A program made the translations under genes and the position numbers. The notes beneath the pieces were generated by a model. The model had not been told where the DNA came from, ran no database searches, and saw nothing but the letters and a program-made list of their open reading frames with translations. This document shows, piece after piece, positions 1 through 5,193 of a stretch of 5,198 nucleotides of DNA; position 1 is the stretch's first letter; each line of letters starts with the position of its first letter. The stretch is from Micromonosporaceae bacterium. Its GTDB lineage: Bacteria; Actinomycetota; Actinomycetes; Mycobacteriales; Micromonosporaceae. The stretch spans positions 1-5,198 of the forward strand of contig JADGGF010000338.1 in the NCBI GenBank assembly GCA_019690055.1, given 5' to 3'.

Positions 1-795
1 ATCGGGCGGGCCGGCCCCCCGCCCCCCCCCGCGGGGGGGGTGGTGGGGGGGGGGGGCGCCGCGGCCGGGGTCGCGGCGAGTCAGCACGGGGTCGACGACA
101 TGCTCGCCTTCGCGACGTCGGCGGTGCGCGACGCGGCCAACGTCACCGAGGTGCTCGGCCGGGTGCGCGCCGAGGCCGGGGTCGACCTGCAGGTGCTCAG
201 CGGCCAGGATGAGGCGCGACTGACGTTCCTCGCCGTCCGGCGGTGGTTCGGCTGGTCGGCCGGGCGGCTGCTGGTGCTCGACATCGGCGGTGGCTCGCTG
301 GAGATCGCGGCCGGGCTGGATGAGGAGCCGGACACGGCGCTGTCGCTGCCCCTGGGCGCCGGTCGGCTCACCCGGGACCGGTTCTCGGCCGACCCCCCGC
401 CCGCGGTCGAGGTGGATGACCTGCGGGCGTACGCCGCGCGGCGCCTGGCGGGAATCGAGGTGCCGGAGTGGGACCGGGCGGCCGCGACCTCCAAGACGTT
501 CCGCTCGCTGGCCCGACTGGCCGGGGCGGCCCCGGCCGGCGCCGGCCTTCGGGTGCCGCGCGCCCTCACCCGCACCGGCCTGCACCAGGTCCTCGGCTTC
601 ATCCAGCGCATCCCGTCCGTGGCGCTGGCCGAGATGGACGGGGTCAGCCCGCAGCGCGCGCACCAGCTCCTCGCCGGCGCCGTGGTCGCCGAGGAGACCA
701 TGATCCGGCTGGGCGTGGACCGGGTCGAGATCTGCCCGTGGGCGCTGCGGGAGGGCGTGATCCTTCGCCGCCTGGACACGCTCCCGCCATCGTGA
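1..795 (+). CDS. Exopolyphosphatase, Ppx/GppA family (5' partial)
   Basis: This is the C-terminal portion of an actinobacterial Ppx/GppA phosphatase, a cytoplasmic enzyme family that removes terminal phosphate from polyphosphate or from pppGpp. The reading frame is open from base 1. Recognisable protein begins near base 85, at the stretch leading into LAFATSAVRDAANV (103-144). LSGQDEAR (196-219) is the family's S-G-x-x-E segment holding the catalytic acid. DIGGGSLE (280-303) is the glycine-rich phosphate-binding loop of the ASKHA fold. LSLPLGAGRLTR, TSKTFRSLARL and EICPWALREG follow, as in M. tuberculosis Rv0496, recalled from memory. About 70 N-terminal residues, including the first phosphate motif, lie outside the window or are corrupted by the C/G homopolymers at 15-56, so no start can be given; the first in-frame ATG/GTG is not credible. 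The protein ends soon after the conserved core, without the C-terminal extension of the mycobacterial protein. The substrate (polyP versus pppGpp) cannot be told from sequence. Confidence 0.93.
   Translation: MGRAGPPPPPAGGVVGGGGAAAGVAASQHGVDDMLAFATSAVRDAANVTEVLGRVRAEAGVDLQVLSGQDEARLTFLAVRRWFGWSAGRLLVLDIGGGSLEIAAGLDEEPDTALSLPLGAGRLTRDRFSADPPPAVEVDDLRAYAARRLAGIEVPEWDRAAATSKTFRSLARLAGAAPAGAGLRVPRALTRTGLHQVLGFIQRIPSVALAEMDGVSPQRAHQLLAGAVVAEETMIRLGVDRVEICPWALREGVILRRLDTLPPS
15..56. repeat. C-run followed by G-run, possible sequence artefact
   Basis: Six C, a G, nine C, then after GC eight G, TGGT and twelve G. The C half is roughly the reverse complement of the G half, so the stretch could fold back on itself. 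Read in the Ppx frame it gives only Pro, Gly, Ala and Val, unlike the helical sequence normal just before the LAFATSAVRD motif. I infer a contig-edge or homopolymer error, although a real GC-rich insertion cannot be excluded. Confidence 0.6.
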
Positions 796-821
796 GGCGG
801 GTCGGACGCGGCGGACCGGGC

Positions 822-827
822 TAACCT
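822..827 (+). promoter_or_regulatory. Candidate -10 hexamer TAACCT for a leaderless mRNA
   Basis: TAACCT fits the actinobacterial TAnnnT -10 consensus. It is followed by six bases (GGCAGG) and then the GTG start at 834, so transcription would begin at or beside the start codon. No clear -35 is visible. The GGCAGG stretch directly abutting the GTG is too close to act as a normal Shine-Dalgarno. The same spacing occurs at two other genes in this window, which strengthens the call. Confidence 0.55.
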
Positions 828-833
828 GGCAGG

Positions 834-1634
834 GTGACGGACATTCCGGTCCTGCTCTCCACCTCGTCGGTCTTTCCCGAGCCGACCGCGGCCGCGTTCG
901 AGCTGGCCGCGGCGCTGGGCTACGACGGAGTCGAGGTGATGGTCTGGACCGACCCGGTGAGCCAGGACGCCAAGGCGCTGAAGGTCCTCGCCGCGCATTA
1001 CGGGGTGCCGGTGCGCTCCGTGCACGCCCCCTGTCTGTTGATCACCATGCGGGTCTGGGGAACCGACCCGTGGGAGAAGCTTCGGCGGTCGGCCCGGCTC
1101 GCCCTCGAGGTGGGGGCGCCCACCGTCGTGGTCCACCCCCCGTTCGCCTGGCAGCGCGACTACGCGACCGGCTTCGGGGCGGGTCTGCGGGCGCTGAACA
1201 AGCAGTTCCCCGACGTGTCCTTCGCGGTCGAGAACATGTACCCCGTACGGGTGCGCGGCCGGGAGTTCGTGCCCTACCTGCCGGGCTGGGACTCGAGCAA
1301 GTTCGGCTACGACGCGTACACGCTCGACCTGTCCCACTGCGCCGCCGCGCGCGCGGATGCCTTGGCCATGGCCGACGCGATGGGCTCGGCCTTGCAGCAC
1401 GTGCACCTCGGCGACGGTCGCGGGGAGGGGCTCGACGAGCACCTCGTGCCCGGCCGGGGCACCCAGCCGTGCGGCCCCCTGCTCGCCTCGCTGCGCTCGC
1501 GCGGCTTCACCGGTTCCGTGGCGGTTGAGGTGGCCACCCGCAAGGCCCGGTCCCGTCAGGCCCGGATCGACGATCTCGCTGCCGCGCTCGCGTTCGCCCG
1601 CGAGCATCTGGGCACTCCGGCGCGTACGGGCTGA
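834..1634 (+). CDS. Sugar phosphate isomerase/epimerase-like TIM barrel protein
   Basis: This 266-residue protein belongs to the xylose isomerase-like/AP endonuclease 2 TIM-barrel superfamily and closely resembles, from memory, M. tuberculosis Rv0498, which lies just after its Ppx gene. Visible motifs: LGYDGVEVMVW (28-38), SVHAPCLL (62-69), VVVHPPFAWQRDY (98-110), FAVENMYP (130-137), YTLDLSH (162-168), HVHLGDG (189-195), DEHLVPGRGTQP (201-212) and VAVEV (229-233). By analogy with the superfamily, E133, D165, H191 and E232 are likely divalent-metal ligands, with H64 and H101 lining the pocket. The reaction and substrate are unknown; 'isomerase' is a superfamily label. The GTG start is well fixed: an in-frame TAA lies at 822-824, only four codons upstream. 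The gene starts 38 bases after the Ppx stop, so read-through from Ppx is possible, but it seems to have its own -10 element. It is predicted cytoplasmic, with no signal peptide. Confidence 0.92.
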   Translation: MTDIPVLLSTSSVFPEPTAAAFELAAALGYDGVEVMVWTDPVSQDAKALKVLAAHYGVPVRSVHAPCLLITMRVWGTDPWEKLRRSARLALEVGAPTVVVHPPFAWQRDYATGFGAGLRALNKQFPDVSFAVENMYPVRVRGREFVPYLPGWDSSKFGYDAYTLDLSHCAAARADALAMADAMGSALQHVHLGDGRGEGLDEHLVPGRGTQPCGPLLASLRSRGFTGSVAVEVATRKARSRQARIDDLAAALAFAREHLGTPARTG

Positions 1635-1642
1635 CTGACCGA

Positions 1643-1699
1643 CGTCGAGGGCCCGCTCACCCGTCGAGGGCCCGCTCACCCGTCGAGGGCTCGGCCTCA
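1643..1699. repeat. 19-bp tandem repeat at a convergent gene junction
   Basis: The unit CGTCGAGGGCCCGCTCACC occurs twice perfectly (1643-1661 and 1662-1680). A third copy starts at 1681 and keeps the first ten bases before diverging; its end overlaps the stop codon of the minus-strand peptidase gene. Each perfect copy contains the palindrome GGGCCC. The 62-base gap between the two convergent stop codons consists largely of this repeat. No strong hairpin with a U-tract was found, so terminator function is only a possibility. Confidence 0.8.
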
Positions 1700-3277
1700 C
1701 AAGCCGCGGATGAACTGCTCGCAGTCGTCGCGGACCGCGGCCCAGCTCTCGCCGTAGACGGCTTGGGCGGCGTCCTCGAGGGACGCGCCGTCGTGAATGA
1801 CCCGGCCGAAGAAGGTGAGCATCGCGTCGTGCCCGTACACCTGCGCCATCCGCCACACGGCCAGGAACGCGATGCCGTACCGCGCGGCCGCCTCCGCGCC
1901 GGTCGCGTTGACCGACGGTGGGTCGACGGCCGGGTCACCGTCCCAGGATTGCCGGACGAAGGAGCGCACGGCCGGGATCGTGGCGTACTCGGACAGCGGC
2001 TCCCCCAGCATCATCGCGTAGTCGGCGATCCCCTCGACCAGCCACCACACGGAGCCGCGTAGCCCGTCCCGCTCGCCGGCGAGGGTCGCCACGTGGGCCA
2101 GCTCATGGGTGAGCAACTCCCGCGTGTCGGCGGCCGAGACGACCGAGGCATTGATGACCACTTCGTTGTCGGTCTGGTTGACGTAGGCACCCGCCGCCCA
2201 CTCCGGCTGCTCGAGCCCGTACCAGGTCGACCACTCCCCGGAGTCGGCCAGGAAGATCACGTAGCGACTCGGCGGGCCACCCCAGCGGGCCAGCGAGTCC
2301 GCCACGGCCGCCGCCTCCTCGGCCGCGGCCAGCGCGTCCTGCAGGCGTCGGTCGAGCCGGGGCGAGGTCGCCACCACCGTGCGCGTGCCGGTGGCGACGA
2401 CGAGCTCATCCGCCTCCCAGGGGCGGGGGCCCACCTGGTCGGCGCCGGAGTAGGCCAGCCCGGTCAGCACAAGATGGTCGTCGCGCAGGCGCCAGTCGGT
2501 GCCGATCAGCAGGCTGTTGGGCCGGCAGGTCTGGTCGCCGAAGCAGTAGCTGATCCGGATCTGCGCGTGCCAGGTGTATTGCCCGGTGACGTCCGGGGTG
2601 GTCCGCACCTCCTGGCTCCACTGGCCCACGCCCATCTGGCTCAGCACCGCGAAGCGCCGACGCAGGTCGTCGCGCAGCCGGGTGTCGTCCGGGTCGACCG
2701 CGGCCAGGTAGCCCTCCTCGTCGCCCGCGAGCAGCGCCGCGGCCTGGTCGCGCACCGCGATCGCGATCGCCCGGCGCGCCCAGGCGTTCCATTCCGCCGG
2801 CGACGCGTCCAGCGGCGGGGGTGCGGCGACCTCGTTGGCGGCGTACCAGGTCGCTTCCGGCGCCGGCGGAACCTGCAGGAACCGGGCGACCCCGACCGCT
2901 GCGCTGACCACGATGACCAGGACGCTGACCACGACCACGGTCCAGCCCAGCGGGCTGTGGCGCACCGAAGGGCGCGGGGACGGCGTGATCAGGACGGGCG
3001 GCCAGCCGGGCGGCGGGTAGCCGGGCGGTGCTGGAAATCCCGGTGGATACCCCGGGGGCGGTGGGTAGCCGTACGCCGGTGGATACCCGGGCACCGGGGG
3101 ATAGCCATGGCCGGCGGGGACACCGACTCCCAGTGGGCCGGCGAACGGGTGCCCGGCGGCCGGCGGAGGTACGACAGCCGCGCCGGTCGGTTCACCGGTC
3201 GGGACCGAGGCGTGGCCCACGGCTGTACCTGCCCCTTCGCGGACGTGCGCGTGGCTCGGGGCTCGGCCCCAGATCAT
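1697..3277 (-). CDS. Membrane-anchored HExxH metallopeptidase-like protein, proline-rich N-terminus
   Basis: I do not recognise a named gene. The 526-residue protein has a low-complexity N-terminus rich in Pro, Gly and Tyr (about 37-97, with repeated GYPP units). One hydrophobic segment follows (about 111-131), preceded by R102, R106 and H107, which suggests N-in topology with the rest outside the membrane. After a Pro/Ala linker and a region with a close cysteine pair (C245, C251), the C-terminal domain carries HELAH (391-395) and, 20 residues later, WWLVEGIADY (411-420). This is the zinc gluzincin pattern: H391 and H395 as ligands, E392 as catalytic base, E415 as third ligand, as in M1-like 'peptidase MA' domains. 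The motif is complete, so catalysis is plausible; the substrate is unknown. The start is uncertain: ATG 3277 has a GAAGG six bases upstream, whereas the nearby ATG at 3281 is in another frame that stops after about 30 codons. It is convergent with the TIM-barrel gene and lies 89 bases downstream of proline dehydrogenase on the same strand. Confidence 0.88.
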   Translation of the reverse strand: MIWGRAPSHAHVREGAGTAVGHASVPTGEPTGAAVVPPPAAGHPFAGPLGVGVPAGHGYPPVPGYPPAYGYPPPPGYPPGFPAPPGYPPPGWPPVLITPSPRPSVRHSPLGWTVVVVSVLVIVVSAAVGVARFLQVPPAPEATWYAANEVAAPPPLDASPAEWNAWARRAIAIAVRDQAAALLAGDEEGYLAAVDPDDTRLRDDLRRRFAVLSQMGVGQWSQEVRTTPDVTGQYTWHAQIRISYCFGDQTCRPNSLLIGTDWRLRDDHLVLTGLAYSGADQVGPRPWEADELVVATGTRTVVATSPRLDRRLQDALAAAEEAAAVADSLARWGGPPSRYVIFLADSGEWSTWYGLEQPEWAAGAYVNQTDNEVVINASVVSAADTRELLTHELAHVATLAGERDGLRGSVWWLVEGIADYAMMLGEPLSEYATIPAVRSFVRQSWDGDPAVDPPSVNATGAEAAARYGIAFLAVWRMAQVYGHDAMLTFFGRVIHDGASLEDAAQAVYGESWAAVRDDCEQFIRGL

Positions 3278-3283
3278 CCATCA

Positions 3284-3288
3284 CCTTC
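3284..3288 (-). promoter_or_regulatory. Ribosome binding site GAAGG deciding the peptidase start
   Basis: On the minus strand, GAAGG lies six bases before the ATG at 3277, a normal Shine-Dalgarno spacing. It is only two bases from the out-of-frame ATG at 3281, so it favours 3277. This gene is thus unlike its neighbours, whose starts look leaderless. Confidence 0.5.
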
Positions 3289-3345
3289 GCTTTGTGCCGG
3301 GGGCGGTCGTTCATCGATGTCGGGCCGCCGGTGCCGTCTGCCGCG

Positions 3346-3351
3346 ACTCTA
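3346..3351 (-). promoter_or_regulatory. Possible -10 hexamer TAGAGT upstream of the peptidase gene
   Basis: In the 89-base gap between proline dehydrogenase and the peptidase gene, the minus strand reads TAGAGT, fitting TAnnnT. It would give a leader of roughly 60 bases that includes the GAAGG ribosome site. No convincing -35 is visible, so the peptidase could instead be transcribed from the proline dehydrogenase promoter. Confidence 0.25.
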
Positions 3352-3366
3352 ACCCATGCCCTCGCG

Positions 3367-4287
3367 TCACTTGCGCGATGCGAGCGCTCGGGCAAAGAAC
3401 GCGACATTCGCCGGCCGTTCGGCGAGGCGTCGCATCAGGTAGCCGTACCACTGCGTGCCGTAAGGGACATAGACCCTCATCGTGTACCCCGCCCCGACGA
3501 GCCGGAGCTGCTCGTCCGGGCGCACGCCGTAGAGCATCTGGAACTCGAAGGTCTCCGGCGCACGGTCGAACCACTTCGCGCGGTCCTCGGTGATCGCGAT
3601 CAGGCGAGGGTCGTGCGTGGCGATCATGGGATAGCCCTCGCCGGACATCAGGATATTCAGGCACCGCACGTACGACTTGTCGATGTCCAGCCGGTTCGCG
3701 TAGGCGACCGTCTCCGGCTCCCGGTAGGCGCCCTTGCACAGCCGTACGCGCGACGCCGGCCCAGCCAGCTCCCGGCAGTCGCTCTCGGTCCGCCGTAGGT
3801 ACGCCTGCAGCACCGCGCCCGTGTTGGGAAAGTCGGACCGCAGCCGGGTCAGGATGTCGAGCGTGGAGTCGGTGGTGGCGTGGTCCTCCATGTCCAGCGT
3901 CACGCTCGTGCCGGCCGCGGCCGCCGCGGCACAGATCGCCCGGGCGTTCTCGTAGGCGAGCTTCTCGTCGAAGCGCTGGCCCAGCGCCGAGAGCTTCACG
4001 CTGACCTCGGCGGCCGGGGTCAGGCCCGCGGCGGCCAGCGCGGAGAGCAGCCGTACGTACTCGTCGCGGACCGCCTCGGCCTGTTCGGGCGTACGCGTGT
4101 CCTCACCCAGAAAGTCGAAGCTCGCCGCCAATCCGTCGCCGGTGAGCTCGTGGCCCACCCGAAGGGCGTCGTCCAGGTCGGTTCCGGCGACGAAGCGGCG
4201 GACCACGTCGCGGGTGACCGGGGCGGTTGCGATGAGTCGCTCGACCCGAGGGTTGCGGGAGGCGGCCAGGATGGCGGATCGAAGCAT
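3367..4287 (-). CDS. Proline dehydrogenase (monofunctional PRODH, FAD-dependent)
   Basis: This 306-residue enzyme matches the stand-alone bacterial PRODH length. It oxidises L-proline to 1-pyrroline-5-carboxylate using FAD and passes electrons to the respiratory quinone pool, so it probably associates with the inner membrane face. Motifs along the (beta/alpha)8 barrel: EVSVKLSALGQRFD (94-107, Lys contacting flavin/substrate in the family), LDMEDH (131-136), VLQAYLRRTE (159-168), RLCKGAYREP (182-191), IATHDPRLI (222-230), EFQMLYGVR (248-256) and RVYVPYGTQWYGYLMRRLAE (271-290). The Arg pair R286-R287 of the last motif holds the proline carboxylate in studied PRODHs. The ATG start is well fixed: a -10 hexamer lies six bases upstream and its TAG is also an in-frame stop. 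The partner P5C dehydrogenase, adjacent in M. tuberculosis (pruA-pruB), is not in this window. The gene is divergent from a CGNR zinc-finger gene that may regulate it. It resembles pruB, but I leave the symbol blank. Confidence 0.95.
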   Translation of the reverse strand: MLRSAILAASRNPRVERLIATAPVTRDVVRRFVAGTDLDDALRVGHELTGDGLAASFDFLGEDTRTPEQAEAVRDEYVRLLSALAAAGLTPAAEVSVKLSALGQRFDEKLAYENARAICAAAAAAGTSVTLDMEDHATTDSTLDILTRLRSDFPNTGAVLQAYLRRTESDCRELAGPASRVRLCKGAYREPETVAYANRLDIDKSYVRCLNILMSGEGYPMIATHDPRLIAITEDRAKWFDRAPETFEFQMLYGVRPDEQLRLVGAGYTMRVYVPYGTQWYGYLMRRLAERPANVAFFARALASRK

Positions 4288-4293
4288 GACACG

Positions 4294-4299
4294 AGCCTA
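4294..4299 (-). promoter_or_regulatory. Candidate -10 hexamer TAGGCT for leaderless proline dehydrogenase mRNA
   Basis: On the minus strand TAGGCT is followed by six bases (CGTGTC) and the ATG at 4287. This places the expected transcription start on the start codon. No Shine-Dalgarno sequence fits between them and no clear -35 is visible. Confidence 0.6.
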
Positions 4300-4332
4300 G
4301 TCCTCGGTGCCGGCCGACGGGACCGCCGCGCG

Positions 4333-4350
4333 CCGAGGGCTCGCCCGAGG
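4333..4350. promoter_or_regulatory. 18-bp imperfect dyad between divergent promoters, candidate operator
   Basis: CCGAGGGCTCGCCCGAGG has matching CC/GG ends and GGGC/GCCC inner arms, interrupted on each side by an unpaired GA. It lies between the -10 elements of proline dehydrogenase (4294-4299) and the CGNR gene (4364-4369) and covers the place where the latter's -35 would be. Short GC-rich dyads are common by chance in DNA of this composition, so operator function is a guess. Confidence 0.3.
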
Positions 4351-4363
4351 CCACGGCGGCCGC

Positions 4364-4369
4364 TACGGT
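4364..4369 (+). promoter_or_regulatory. Candidate -10 hexamer TACGGT for leaderless CGNR gene mRNA
   Basis: TACGGT fits TAnnnT and is followed by six bases (GGACGC) and then the GTG at 4376, the same spacing as at the two other leaderless candidates. It favours the 4376 start over an upstream in-frame ATG at 4307. Confidence 0.55.
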
Positions 4370-4375
4370 GGACGC

Positions 4376-4948
4376 GTGAACTTCGACGAGTACGCGCGCA
4401 CGGCGGTCGATCTTGTGAATGCGCAGGTCGAGACGCTGGAGCAGCTGCGTGCCTTCTACGGCCCCGGCAGCTGGCAGGCGGCCGAGGTGACCGAGAAGGA
4501 CGTCGCGGTGCTTCGCAAGGGCGCCAAGCGCCTGCGCGAGGTGTTCGAGCACGGGTCCGCGGGCCGCGATGCCGAGGCGGTGGCCGCGCTCAACCTGCTG
4601 CTCGAGGCACATCCGGTGCAGCCTCGGATCTCGTTCCATCACGGCAACGACTGGCACATGCACGTGACCGGCCGGGGCTCCAGTGTGGCGGCCGAGCACA
4701 TGGCGGGCGCGGTGTGGGGCCTGGCGGTCTGGTTGTGCGAGTACGGCAGCAACCGCTTCGGCGTCTGCGCCGACGAGCGGTGCGGCAACGTCTACCTCGA
4801 CACGTCGTCGAACTGCTGCCGGCGGTTCTGCTCCGAGCGCTGCGCCACCCGGTCGCACGTGGCCGCCCACCGGGCGCGCAAGCGGGCCGTCGCCGACGCG
4901 TCGGCCCGGTCCACCGCCGACGCCCGGGACCTGGTGGCGACGCCGTAA
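4376..4948 (+). CDS. CGNR zinc-finger / ABATE-domain putative transcription regulator
   Basis: From GTG 4376 the protein has 190 residues, usual for this actinobacterial family. The N-terminal two thirds (about 1-125) resemble the ABATE domain, annotated in databases as a stress-induced regulatory domain of unknown ligand. The C-terminus is a zinc finger of the CGNR type: C131 and C136 (FGVCADERCGNVYLD), then C152 and C156 (RRFCSERCATR), followed by the basic helix SHVAAHRARKR (160-170), likely the DNA-contacting part. The eponymous CGNR is here CATR, a variation I recall from actinobacterial relatives. An extra pair, C147-C148, sits between the ligand pairs where relatives usually have Arg, Gly or Asn. 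The start is chosen from the -10 element six bases upstream; an in-frame ATG at 4307 would add 23 residues but would place the promoter and dyad inside the gene. It is divergent from proline dehydrogenase, so it may control that gene or itself; targets are unknown. Confidence 0.88.
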   Translation: MNFDEYARTAVDLVNAQVETLEQLRAFYGPGSWQAAEVTEKDVAVLRKGAKRLREVFEHGSAGRDAEAVAALNLLLEAHPVQPRISFHHGNDWHMHVTGRGSSVAAEHMAGAVWGLAVWLCEYGSNRFGVCADERCGNVYLDTSSNCCRRFCSERCATRSHVAAHRARKRAVADASARSTADARDLVATP

Positions 4949-5193
4949 CGGCCCGGCCGAGCCACTCGCGGATTCGCTCCCGCGAGCTGCCCGGAATACC
5001 ACGGGTCGGGACGTCGGAGCGTCGCGACGCCGGAGGGTCACGCGTGCGTGTTGTTGCGTGATCGACTTGTCGTAAGCCGGTCCGCCGGTCACTCGGGTAC
5101 CGATACCGTAACCCGGTAACAGGCGCGTCGCGGCCATCCCTGGTCGTGAGGGGTGGCGGGCGCGGGGCGCCCGGGGGATGGGATGGGTGAGCC
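4949..5193. other. Intergenic region with palindromes and short repeats
   Basis: No gene is recognised in this roughly 245-base stretch. After the hairpin at 4965-4986 it holds a perfect 12-bp palindrome GCGTCGCGACGC (5019-5030) and a less GC-rich patch (about 5049-5076) that could be promoter DNA. Next comes a cluster of short repeats: TACCG twice (5098-5102, 5104-5108), GTAAC twice (5108-5112, 5116-5120) and the arms CGGGT/ACCCG (5094-5098, 5111-5115). TACCGT at 5104-5109 fits a TAnnnT -10, which would give a leader of about 80 bases to an ATG at 5194. GGGCGCCC (5165-5172) is an 8-bp palindrome. Together these suggest the control region of the gene to the right, but no single element is certain. 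Confidence 0.4.
4965..4986 (+). terminator. Hairpin downstream of the CGNR gene, possible terminator
   Basis: CTCGCGG (4965-4971) and CCGCGAG (4980-4986) form a perfect 7-bp stem with an 8-base loop, starting 16 bases after the TAA stop. There is no U-tract after it, but many actinobacterial terminators lack one. Position and stem strength support a 3'-end role. Confidence 0.45.

Noticed and set aside
1643..1699. Tandem repeat considered as a CRISPR array
   Set aside because: The copies are directly abutting with no spacers, and no cas genes are near.
81..1856. 591-codon open frame on the minus strand across Ppx and the TIM-barrel gene
   Set aside because: It is antisense to two genes with clear family motifs; its translation is Arg/Pro/Gly-rich with no recognisable motif, as expected for a frame kept open by high GC.
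3192..3281. Alternative start ATG at 3281 (MDDLG...) for the peptidase gene, requiring a frameshift
   Set aside because: That frame stops after about 30 codons, and GAAGG is only two bases from it. ATG 3277 reads through without a shift. A sequencing frameshift cannot be fully excluded.
2093..3352. 419-codon + strand open frame opposite the peptidase gene
   Set aside because: The minus strand encodes a membrane helix and HELAH...E site; the + frame is low-complexity with no domain, so it is a GC shadow.
4307..4375. Upstream in-frame ATG at 4307 for the CGNR protein
   Set aside because: The extra 23 residues are Gly/Arg/Ala-rich, cover the -10 element and dyad, and have no ribosome site.
3880..5061. 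393-codon + strand open frame spanning the PRODH start, the divergent promoters and the CGNR gene
   Set aside because: It crosses two opposed genes and their promoter region and has no motif; composition explains it.
4103..5137. 344-codon minus-strand open frame opposite the CGNR gene
   Set aside because: It is antisense to the conserved zinc finger and overlaps the PRODH coding start in another frame; no family features.
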